Positions 18,704-26,164 of a DNA stretch of 64,000 bases are shown one piece after another (the first letter of the stretch is position 1; the number at the start of each line of letters is the position of its first letter). The notes under the pieces are model-generated. The model was not told where the DNA came from. It saw nothing but the letters and a program-made list of their open reading frames with translations, and did no database searches. The DNA lies in NCBI RefSeq assembly GCF_000975115.1, contig NZ_BBRE01000002.1, positions 124,001-188,000 on the forward strand, read 5' to 3'. The translations under genes and the position numbers were made by a program. Origin of the DNA: Demequina oxidasica. Lineage in GTDB: Bacteria; Actinomycetota; Actinomycetes; Actinomycetales; Demequinaceae.

Positions 18704-19423
18704 GTGCCTCAAAGACTCCCGAACGACATCCCGCACGACACCGCTACGACTAGTCGTATAGGCATAATTGGAGCCGGGCGCGTGGGGGCCGCCATCGCAA
18801 GACTCGCGCTCGCCGCAGAGTACGAAGTGGTAATTGCGGGCTCCGGGTCACCGGACCGCATCGCGACGTTTGTGGGCTACGAGGCGCCTGGGGCGAGGCC
18901 CGTGACGGCGGCCGATGCCGCGGCCGCCAACCTGGTGGTGTTGGCTATCCCGCTGGGCAAGTTTCGCTCGCTGCCAGCGGAGGCACTCCAGGGCGCTCAT
19001 GTGATCGACGCTATGAATTACTGGTGGGAGTACGACGGTGCAATAGCTGAACTCAATGATCCGCTCACGTCCACGAGCGAGACGCTGCAGGCGTTCCTGG
19101 GCGACGCGCGCGTGGTCAAGACGCTCAATCACATGAGCGTGTATGCGTTGGAGCATGAGGCACGGGAGGCAGGGGATCCCGAACGCAAGGCGCTCGCGAT
19201 TGCTGGCGATCACGACACCGCAGTAGCGCAGGTCGCGGAATTCGTGGAACGGCTCGGGTTTGATGCCGTGATGGCGGGGTCCCTTGCTCAGGGTATGAAG
19301 CTCGAGCCGCATACGGCGCTGTTCGCCGCGGACGAGGATGCCGCCGAGGTTCGCGCGATTCTCGACAGGTTCTGGCAGTCCCAGCGCGGCCGTGTGGTCG
19401 CCCGCGCTCGCGGGCTGGTCTAA
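18704..19423 (+). CDS. NAD(P)-binding oxidoreductase, F420-dependent reductase-like fold
   Basis: 239 residues. The N-terminal Rossmann motif GAGRVG is at 23-28 (RIGIIGAGRVGAAIARLAL), followed by an acidic-free GSGSPDR strand end suggesting NADP preference. The family (NADPH-dependent F420 reductase-like, COG2085) includes NADPH:F420 oxidoreductases, but many members are uncharacterised and F420 use cannot be inferred here. GTG 18704 lies 6 nt after TAGGGT (18692-18697). The end overlaps the convergent acetyltransferase gene by 4 nt. Confidence 0.8.
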   Translation: MPQRLPNDIPHDTATTSRIGIIGAGRVGAAIARLALAAEYEVVIAGSGSPDRIATFVGYEAPGARPVTAADAAAANLVVLAIPLGKFRSLPAEALQGAHVIDAMNYWWEYDGAIAELNDPLTSTSETLQAFLGDARVVKTLNHMSVYALEHEAREAGDPERKALAIAGDHDTAVAQVAEFVERLGFDAVMAGSLAQGMKLEPHTALFAADEDAAEVRAILDRFWQSQRGRVVARARGLV

Positions 19424-19725
19424 CCCCGGTGGGGCCATTCCACTTGCGCGCCCGCGATCGGGTGCTTGCGTAGGTAACTCTCGATGAAGGGGCAGGAGGG
19501 CACAATCACGAGTCCGCGATCCACGGCATCAATGATCGCGCTGCCCGCGAGGGTCTCACCGATGCCACTGCCGCGGAAGTCGCCCGACACTTCGGTGTGA
19601 GTCATGTCGATGCGGCCGTCGTGCTCGTCGTACTCCACGACTCCGGCGAGATTGCCGTCGACTTGAACCTCGTAGCGGCTCGCCTCGCTATTGCGCTTGA
19701 CCGGTTCGCTGACGTGATCGCTCAT
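19420..19725 (-). CDS. Small GNAT-fold N-acetyltransferase (COG2388 type)
   Basis: 101 residues. The acetyl-CoA loop is visible as FRGSGIGETLAG, and the core has HTEVSGDFRG with the CPFIESYLRKHP end typical of the YjdJ-like short GNATs. ATG 19725 is preceded by GAGGGAGA 5 nt upstream; a frame from 19773 would overlap the neighbouring hydrolase gene. These small acetyltransferases have no firm substrate. It may share a transcript with the upstream HAD hydrolase. Confidence 0.85.
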   Translation of the reverse strand: MSDHVSEPVKRNSEASRYEVQVDGNLAGVVEYDEHDGRIDMTHTEVSGDFRGSGIGETLAGSAIIDAVDRGLVIVPSCPFIESYLRKHPIAGAQVEWPHRG

Positions 19726-19772
19726 AATGTTCTCCCTCGTGGATGCGTGCTTCTCACTCAACGCTACGCCCA

Positions 19773-20600
19773 CTAGGGAAGTGAGGCGACTAGGCCCATC
19801 TCCGCGAACGCCTCCGCCAGGCCGTTCTGCTGGGGTGGCTTAGCGGTTCTGTCCGCAAGGGCGAGCACGCGCGGGTCGGATCCCTCAATCGCAACCGCTG
19901 TGCCGGCGAACTCGAGCATCTCCAGGTCGTTGATCCCGTCGCCAAACGCGACCACGTCCTCGACCGCAATTCCGAGGTGGTCGATGGCGATGCGCATGCC
20001 CACCGCTTTGTTGATGTGTGCCTGGTAAATCTCGCCAGCGCCGGAGCCGATGTCCTGAATGGCGGTGGGGACTACCGCAATCTCTGGACCTACTTCGCGA
20101 GCGAGATCCGTGAGGTCGATGTTGCCGCCGAGGCTGACGATCTTGGCGAACGTGAGGCCGTGGGGGTCTTCCGCCGCGGTGATCGGAGGGTGCCGTGGAG
20201 CAGCGGGGTCTTCCGGGCCCCAGAACGCGATGCGAGCCCGCGCAATGAGGCCCACGGCGTGAGGGCGGGTATAGAGCCCCTCGGCGTTCTCGATGATGTA
20301 GAGCATGTCGTGCTCTTCCAACGCGTCCAGCGTGCGCCGCGCCAGATCTGCCGGGAAGCGCACGTCGGACAGGACCTGGCCTCCGATGGTGACGTAGGCG
20401 CCCGCGGCCCCCACCACGCCGTCAAATCCAGCTCCGGTCAGCGTCTCAGGAAGCGCCGACACCGGCCTTCCTGTGCAGAGAAACACGACGTTTCCTGCGG
20501 CTCGTGCAGTTCGGACCGCAGCCACGTGGGCTGGCGGGACGGCGCCGTGGGACGCGTAGGTGCCGTCGACATCGAGGAAGATTGCGCGGGGAGATGACAT
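19773..20600 (-). CDS. HAD-superfamily hydrolase, Cof/YidA-like
   Basis: 275 residues. Motif I is DVDGT with nucleophile Asp10 and acid/base Asp12; motif II is in VFLCTGR; motif III Lys is in INKAVGM; motif IV is GDGINDLEML. A type IIB cap occupies roughly residues 85-190. These proteins dephosphorylate sugar phosphates or flavin and cofactor intermediates in the cytoplasm. ATG 20600 lies 6 nt after TAGGTT on the minus strand, so it leads its transcript. Confidence 0.9.
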   Translation of the reverse strand: MSSPRAIFLDVDGTYASHGAVPPAHVAAVRTARAAGNVVFLCTGRPVSALPETLTGAGFDGVVGAAGAYVTIGGQVLSDVRFPADLARRTLDALEEHDMLYIIENAEGLYTRPHAVGLIARARIAFWGPEDPAAPRHPPITAAEDPHGLTFAKIVSLGGNIDLTDLAREVGPEIAVVPTAIQDIGSGAGEIYQAHINKAVGMRIAIDHLGIAVEDVVAFGDGINDLEMLEFAGTAVAIEGSDPRVLALADRTAKPPQQNGLAEAFAEMGLVASLP

Positions 20601-20645
20601 GGAGCCAACCTAATGCACCACAAGCCGGAGGCTGCCCCGCGATTT

Positions 20646-22235
20646 TTATGCGGAAGGTGCCGCCGAGGACTTTGCCGCATCCTCTGCCTCGTACGAGGCA
20701 AGCAGCGCTATCTCCGCATCCTGCTTAGGCAACATGAAGGTGGCGAGCGCCGCGCCACCGATGATCGCGATCGCGCCCACGATGTATGCCCAGGTAGCGC
20801 CGGAGACAAAGCTCTCGGAGGCTGCCTGCGTGATGGCCTCCGCGTACTGAGGGTTCTGGCTCGCAACGTTCATGGCGGACGCGTACGACGACTGCAGTGC
20901 GGTGGTGGTCGCGTCACTGATATGAGAAGCGTCGCTCGAATCCGCAATGAGCTTGGCGAAGGATCCAGCAAAGCCCGTGGCAAGAATTGCGCCGAGCAGG
21001 GCCTGCATGATCGAGCCTCCCAGGTCACGCTGCAGGTCGGCCGTGGCGGACGCCATGCCGACCCGGCGCACAGGCGTGCTCTGGGTAATCGAGCGGGAGG
21101 CGGGAGTCATGGCAAATCCGGCGCCGCACCCGATGAGCCCGTACCCGAGGCCCAGATACCAATACGGGGTTGACTCCCCCCAGAAGATCATGGTGAGAAA
21201 CCCCAGGAAGACCAAGACATAGCCGGAGATCATGGTGGCTCGCGAGCCGTGCCTCGTGACCATGCGTGCGGAGAACTGCGCCACGATCAGCAATCCGACG
21301 GCAAGAGGGACTACGGCCAGCGCGGCGTCCACTGTGGAGTAGCCAAGGATGTTCTGCATGAACTGCTGGCCCACGAACATTGCCCCCATAAGAGATCCGA
21401 AGACAATCAGTCCACAGGTTGCGGGAACCCAGAACAGGCGACGTGTGGCGACCCTCAACGAGTACAACGGGAACTTGATGGAGCTCTGACGCTTCCCGAA
21501 GAGCGTGAGCAGAACCGCGGCGATCACGAGCAGCGCGACGCCGAGTGTGGTGGTCCCGGGGGCGAAGACCGTGCTCACTCCCAACACCAGGGCGCCAATA
21601 AGCAACGTGGCGAGCACGCCGCCTAGGTGGTCGACGGGATCCGCGGACTCCGACACGTGTGATGGGACAAAGAGCAGCACCATCACTACAGCAATGATGG
21701 CGAGCGGCACTGAGACCAGGAAAGCGGATCCCCACCAGAAGCTCTCGAGCAGCAGGCCGGCGACGATTGATCCCAGGACGGTGGCTGTGGCGCTCACGGA
21801 GGACCACAGCGCGATGGCGAGGGTGCGCTTGGGGCCGTTGCCCCACAGTGCCGTGATGAGAGACAGCGTGGTGGGGTAGGCCATGCCGGCCGCGACGCCG
21901 GTGAAAACGCGTGCGGCGATGAGCACCTCGATGGACGGAGCCCACGCTGACAGGCAGCTCGCAACTACCGTGAGGGCAAGGCCTAGCGTGAGCAATTGCT
22001 TGCGGCCGTAGCGGTCCGCGATGGCGCCCAGATAGAGCACCGACATTGCCAGGCCCAGCGCGCATCCCACCGCGACAAGATTGAGCTGCGTCTGGCTCGC
22101 GCCAAACGCCGTGCCCACGGACGGCAGCGTGATGTTGGCCGCGGCGAGGTTGATGTTGCACACCAGGGCACTCAGGATGAGCGCGGTAAGTACCAGGCCC
22201 GCTCGCTTGGGCACCACCGTCGTTGTGTCGGTCAT
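20646..22235 (-). CDS. MFS transporter, DHA2 (14-TMS) type
   Basis: 529 residues with about 14 hydrophobic helices. Motif A is clear (GAIADRYGRKQLL) and helix 5 shows the antiporter pattern. A polar loop before the last helix (SQNPQYAEAITQAASES) and a C-terminal cytoplasmic tail are typical of this subgroup. ATG 22235 lies 6 nt after TAGGGT (22242-22247 on the opposite strand), giving a leaderless single gene. The substrate is unknown. Confidence 0.88.
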   Translation of the reverse strand: MTDTTTVVPKRAGLVLTALILSALVCNINLAAANITLPSVGTAFGASQTQLNLVAVGCALGLAMSVLYLGAIADRYGRKQLLTLGLALTVVASCLSAWAPSIEVLIAARVFTGVAAGMAYPTTLSLITALWGNGPKRTLAIALWSSVSATATVLGSIVAGLLLESFWWGSAFLVSVPLAIIAVVMVLLFVPSHVSESADPVDHLGGVLATLLIGALVLGVSTVFAPGTTTLGVALLVIAAVLLTLFGKRQSSIKFPLYSLRVATRRLFWVPATCGLIVFGSLMGAMFVGQQFMQNILGYSTVDAALAVVPLAVGLLIVAQFSARMVTRHGSRATMISGYVLVFLGFLTMIFWGESTPYWYLGLGYGLIGCGAGFAMTPASRSITQSTPVRRVGMASATADLQRDLGGSIMQALLGAILATGFAGSFAKLIADSSDASHISDATTTALQSSYASAMNVASQNPQYAEAITQAASESFVSGATWAYIVGAIAIIGGAALATFMLPKQDAEIALLASYEAEDAAKSSAAPSA

Positions 22236-22306
22236 GGAATCACCCTAGTGCGCGGGGTGGATCCGTTGCGCTGGTATTTCTCGCGTTAGCGTACTGCTGA
22301 GCGAGG

Positions 22307-22987
22307 CTAGGGGAGAGGGGTTCGCTTAGCGGATCCGCCGGTGGCGAGGCGCATGAGGTCACTCGACAGGTCGATGCCCAGCTCCGTCCCGCCAGCCGAG
22401 CCGTACTCGTGTTGGTAGTGGCCCCAGGATTCGTCCTTGACGGCACGCGCAAAGCCGCTCTCCATGAGCAGCATCAGTTCGAAGGCTGCGCGGTCAATGC
22501 GCTTGGTAAGAGCCTTGTCGCTCCAGTCCTCGGTGGCGGCGAACAGTGACGTGGGCACCACCAGCGTGCGCAGGTAGGCGAACAGCGAGCGCAGCTCCTC
22601 ATCGACCACCAGCGCGTGACGAGCCGTGCCGGCGGTGGCGGCGAGGATGACGGGCTTGCCGAGGAGTAGGTCGTTGTCGAGCACCTGGAAGAACGATGTA
22701 AAGAGCCCCGAGGCGCCCGCCTTGTAGACGGGTGCCGCGGCGATCACGGCATCGGCCGACTGGAGGGCGTCGATGGCACGCTTGAAACCCGGACCGAAGT
22801 GTTGTGAGGAGATCGCGGGGGCGAGTTCCGGTAGCAATTCGCGCAGGTCGATGGTGGTGAGCTCGATCGTCGCGTCGCGTGACTCGGCGAGGCTGACCAC
22901 GCGAGCCGTGGCGCGGTCCGCGAGCAGCTTGGTGGAGGAGGGGTCGGAGACGCCGGCGTTGACGACGACGAGTCGGTAGGTGGTCAT
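22307..22987 (-). CDS. NADPH-dependent FMN reductase (CE1759-like)
   Basis: 226 residues, flavodoxin-like fold. The N-terminus RLVVVNAGVSDPSSTKLLAD gives the FMN phosphate loop, and AAPVYKAGASGLFTSFFQVLD is the conserved flavin-reductase segment. It should supply reduced FMN to the flavin monooxygenase two genes upstream. It is the third gene of an overlapping operon (monooxygenase, MarR, reductase), each pair joined by ATGA, a layout known for the CE1758/CE1759 pair of corynebacteria. Confidence 0.88.
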   Translation of the reverse strand: MTTYRLVVVNAGVSDPSSTKLLADRATARVVSLAESRDATIELTTIDLRELLPELAPAISSQHFGPGFKRAIDALQSADAVIAAAPVYKAGASGLFTSFFQVLDNDLLLGKPVILAATAGTARHALVVDEELRSLFAYLRTLVVPTSLFAATEDWSDKALTKRIDRAAFELMLLMESGFARAVKDESWGHYQHEYGSAGGTELGIDLSSDLMRLATGGSAKRTPLP

Positions 22988-23502
22988 GATGCTGCCTCCT
23001 GGAGTTTGCGAGTGAGTGCGATTAGCGTGCGGAGCTCGTCGGGGGAGAGCGCGGCAGTCATGGTCTGCGTGACCGATGCGCCGTGCGAGCGACCTGCCCG
23101 GCGCTGGGCCTCGCGGCCCATCGTGGTCAGGCCGATGCGCACGGAGCGGGCATCGTCGGGATCGGGCAACCGCTCGACGAGGCCGCGCACGGTAAGGCGA
23201 TCTACCAGGCGGGACAGCGCCGGTTGGCTGAGTAGGACGTTTCTACCCAATTCGCCGATGCGCTGGGGGCTTGGCTCTCCGGCTTGCGCCGAGCACTTGG
23301 CGAGCGTGTAAAGCACGTCGTACTCGCGCATCGACACGTCTGCCCAACTGTCCTCGGCCGCAAACTGGCGCATCAGATAGGTGTGAGCGGTGAGCAAACC
23401 CTCCCAGGCATCATTCGCCAGCCGCGTGCGCGACTCGTTCCTGGCGGGGGGCGTGGCCCCCGCATCGGGCGGAAGGGTTTCGGGCGTTGTCGTGGTCATC
23501 AT
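22984..23502 (-). CDS. MarR family transcriptional regulator
   Basis: 172 residues. A winged helix-turn-helix fills about residues 55-130: MREYDVLYTLAK, then LLSQPALSRLVDRLTVRGLVERLPDPDDARSV, where the DDAR wing motif marks MarR. It lies inside the flavin operon, so autoregulation is expected. The AT-rich inverted repeat upstream of the operon (24725-24742) is the likely operator. MarR proteins usually lose DNA binding on contact with phenolics or oxidants; the inducer is not predictable here. Confidence 0.9.
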   Translation of the reverse strand: MMTTTTPETLPPDAGATPPARNESRTRLANDAWEGLLTAHTYLMRQFAAEDSWADVSMREYDVLYTLAKCSAQAGEPSPQRIGELGRNVLLSQPALSRLVDRLTVRGLVERLPDPDDARSVRIGLTTMGREAQRRAGRSHGASVTQTMTAALSPDELRTLIALTRKLQEAAS

Positions 23503-24695
23503 GCCGGATAGACCGCAGAGAACTCCGCGTCCGTGTCCTGGTAGGGGGAGGCGCCGGTGACGTTATCGCCACGGTTCGCATTGGGTCGGGGCTGACGGGG
23601 CTCGGCGTCGCCATACTTGGCTGCGACGAGGCGCTCGTGGGTGGGGACGACGGCCGATTCGGGGTCGCGGCGCGCGTCGAGTTCCTTGCGCAGGACAGGA
23701 ACGACCTCGCCACCGAGCAACTCGAGTTGGTCGAGGACCATTCCCAGAGGCATTCCGGCGTGGTCCATGAGGAAAAGTTGGCGCTGGTAGTCGCCGAACG
23801 ACTGCTGGAAGGTGAGGGTCTTGTCGATGACTTCCTGGACGCTGCCCACGCTGAGTGGGGTCTGGTCCGAGAAGTCCTCCATGGAGGGACCGTGGCCATA
23901 CACCGGCGCGGCATCGAAGTACGGGCGGAACTGATCCTTGGCCGCCTGGGAGGTCTTGCCGATGAAGGCCTGGCCGCCCACGCCGATGATCGCGTCCTTC
24001 TTGGTGCCGTGGCCGTAGTGCTCAAAGCGCTGGCGGTAGAAGTCGATCAGGCGCTTGTAGTGTCCCTTGGGCCAGAAGATGTTGTTCGCGAAGTAGCCGT
24101 TGCCATAGAACGCGGCCTGCTCGGCTATCTCCGGCGTGCGAATAGAGCCGTGCCAAACAAACGGCGGCACGTCGTCGAGCGGGCGGGGGGTGGACGTGAA
24201 GCCCTGCAAGGGGGTGCGGTACTCGCCCTCCCAATCCACGACGTCCTCGCGCCAGAGGCGGTGCAGCAGGTTGTAGTTCTCGAGGGCGAGGGGCAGGCCC
24301 GCGCGGATGTCTTGGCCAAACCAGGGGTAGACGGGTGCCGTGTTGCCGCGACCGAGCATGAGATCCATGCGGCCACCGCTGAGGTGCTGGAGCATCGCGT
24401 ACTCCTCGGCGATGCGGACCGGGTCGTTGGTGGTGATTAGCGTGGTCGACGTGGTGACCGTGAGCGTCTCGGTGAGAGCGGCAATGTGAGCCAGCAGCGT
24501 GGTGGGGGACGAGGAGAAGAACGGCGGATTGTGGTGCTCGCCGATGGCGAAGACGTCCAGGCCCACCTCCTCGGCCTTAGTGGCGATCTTGACGATGCCG
24601 GAGATGCGCTCAGCCTCAGACGGGGTGTTGCCGCTGATCGGGTCGCGGGTGATGTCGCTGACGGACATGATGCCGAACTGCATGGGGAATGACAT
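23499..24695 (-). CDS. Luciferase-like flavin-dependent monooxygenase (CE1758-like)
   Basis: 398 residues, bacterial luciferase TIM-barrel fold. The N-terminus MQFGIMSVSDITRDP, the EHHNPPF segment and LSGGRMDLMLGRGNTAPVYPW are typical of the group using FMNH2 and O2. ATG 24695 is chosen because AAGGAG lies 7 nt upstream; a longer frame to 24845 would run through the operator. It leads the operon with MarR and an FMN reductase, which together form a regulated two-component monooxygenase system. The oxidised substrate is unknown. Confidence 0.9.
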   Translation of the reverse strand: MSFPMQFGIMSVSDITRDPISGNTPSEAERISGIVKIATKAEEVGLDVFAIGEHHNPPFFSSSPTTLLAHIAALTETLTVTTSTTLITTNDPVRIAEEYAMLQHLSGGRMDLMLGRGNTAPVYPWFGQDIRAGLPLALENYNLLHRLWREDVVDWEGEYRTPLQGFTSTPRPLDDVPPFVWHGSIRTPEIAEQAAFYGNGYFANNIFWPKGHYKRLIDFYRQRFEHYGHGTKKDAIIGVGGQAFIGKTSQAAKDQFRPYFDAAPVYGHGPSMEDFSDQTPLSVGSVQEVIDKTLTFQQSFGDYQRQLFLMDHAGMPLGMVLDQLELLGGEVVPVLRKELDARRDPESAVVPTHERLVAAKYGDAEPRQPRPNANRGDNVTGASPYQDTDAEFSAVYPA

Positions 24696-24724
24696 GGTGT
24701 TGCTCCTTGGTTGCCTGATCGAAG

Positions 24725-24742
24725 TATATGCGTATGCATATA
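24725..24742 (-). promoter_or_regulatory. MarR-type operator upstream of the flavin monooxygenase operon
   Basis: A perfect inverted repeat TATATGC-GTAT-GCATATA, 30 bp before the operon start. Its AT-richness stands out from the local GC-rich sequence, and its size and symmetry suit a MarR dimer. It probably overlaps the core promoter. Confidence 0.75.
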
Positions 24743-24807
24743 TCAACGACGTGCGTTGCGATCTATTCCCCGGCTTGCAGGAGTCGTGGAACTTACCGGC
24801 GGGGCGA

Positions 24808-26115
24808 CTACGCCGCGTGAGACGTCGTGGCGCTGTGCTGCCCATGTGGGGGTTCCTTGCGCGGGGACATTGCTCCGGCGAGCAGGATTACGAGGATGCC
24901 CATGACGGGAACAATCGCGAGTCCGACTCGCAGGCTGGACGCATCGGCAATGGCGCCCACGAGGGGCGGTGACAGCAGGAACGCGAGCCTGAGCAGCCAC
25001 GACAGGATGGTGAGCCCGGTCCCCGTGCGTAGCCCGGGGAGTTCATCGGCGGCGTGCATCGCCCCGGGAATTAGCGTCGCGACACCAAAGCCGGCGAATC
25101 CGAATCCTGCGATGGTGCCCCACACGGACGGCACGGCGAGGGCGAGTCCCATACCTACGGCAACCAGCAACCCGCCCCAGCGGGCGACCGCGCGCTGGCC
25201 CCAATGGTCGACCATCCGGTCGCCAAGAATGCGGCCGATGAACTGGAAGCCTTGCATGGACACGAAGCCGAGTGCGGCGAGTGTGGCCCCCGCAGAGAGT
25301 TCGTCGCGAAGGTAGCTGGCTGACCACGTCGATGCTGCGTCCTCCGCCCAGGCGGCTGCGATGGCAATCATGCTGAGTGCGGCGAGTAGGCCCCAGGTTC
25401 GGCCGGGTACGTTACGCAGGGGAGAAGGTTGCGAGCCTTCGGAGGCAGTAACGGGGGCCGCGGCCTCGACGTCGTCGTGGGCGATGGCGTGAGGCATGCC
25501 AGCCTCGTCCGCGCCCTCGTCGCCAGCGTGTCGCGGCTCGGGGCCCTTCAGTAGCATCGGGTAGGCGAATGCGTTGACCGCCACCACCAGCACGGCGACG
25601 ATGCCGAACTGCAGTGGGACGGAAATGCCCACGCCGGCCGCGATTCCACCGATCAGGCCACCCGACACGGCGCCAATACTCCACAGGGCGTGGAACGAGT
25701 TCAGGATGGACCGCTTGTAGCGTCGCTGGACTCGCAGCCCGTGCGAGTTCTGTGCGACGTCCACCCAGGCGTCAGTTGCGCCCACGATGAATAGCGCTAC
25801 ACCGAACCACAGTGGAGAGCCGGCAAGGCCCGCGGCGAGCATCGCGAGCGTGCTGAGGACCATGCCGACCGTCGCCACGCGGGAGGAGCGGAACCGGCGG
25901 ATCAGCGCCGCGGCCCCCAATCCCAGGAGCAGCGATCCGACTGGCCATGCCGCCATCGCCACGCCGAGCCCGCCGTAAGACAACTCGAGTGAGTCGCGGA
26001 TCTCCGGGATGCGGGGCGCAAATCCTCCCAACACGATTCCGTTGGTGAAGAAGATCAGCGCGACGCCAAGGCGTGCGCGCTTTAGTTCCGGCGCGACGGT
26101 GCGGGGGGTCGACAT
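24808..26115 (-). CDS. MFS transporter, 12-TMS, YbjJ/sugar-transporter-like
   Basis: 435 residues with about 12 helices and a long cytoplasmic loop in the middle (about residues 195-240, rich in His, Asp, Glu). The N-terminus has FFTNGIVLGGFAPRIPEI, and VGATDAWVDVAQNSHGLRVQRRYKRSILNSFHALWS is interrupted by the conserved N-x3-V and FHA-W residues seen in FucP/YbjJ-like permeases. It is not a DHA2 drug exporter like its neighbours. GGGAGA lies 9 nt before ATG 26115. It is upstream of the flavin operon on the same strand, but the operator lies between them. Confidence 0.8.
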   Translation of the reverse strand: MSTPRTVAPELKRARLGVALIFFTNGIVLGGFAPRIPEIRDSLELSYGGLGVAMAAWPVGSLLLGLGAAALIRRFRSSRVATVGMVLSTLAMLAAGLAGSPLWFGVALFIVGATDAWVDVAQNSHGLRVQRRYKRSILNSFHALWSIGAVSGGLIGGIAAGVGISVPLQFGIVAVLVVAVNAFAYPMLLKGPEPRHAGDEGADEAGMPHAIAHDDVEAAAPVTASEGSQPSPLRNVPGRTWGLLAALSMIAIAAAWAEDAASTWSASYLRDELSAGATLAALGFVSMQGFQFIGRILGDRMVDHWGQRAVARWGGLLVAVGMGLALAVPSVWGTIAGFGFAGFGVATLIPGAMHAADELPGLRTGTGLTILSWLLRLAFLLSPPLVGAIADASSLRVGLAIVPVMGILVILLAGAMSPRKEPPHGQHSATTSHAA

Positions 26116-26164
26116 GTGACCAGTCTCCCGGATTTCTCAGGCTTTACTTGCCACGCGGTAAGTT

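Noticed and set aside
21025..22161. 378-codon minus-strand frame overlapping the MFS gene in another frame
   Set aside because: The product is rich in Arg and His with no family pattern, while the overlapping frame is a clear 14-helix transporter.
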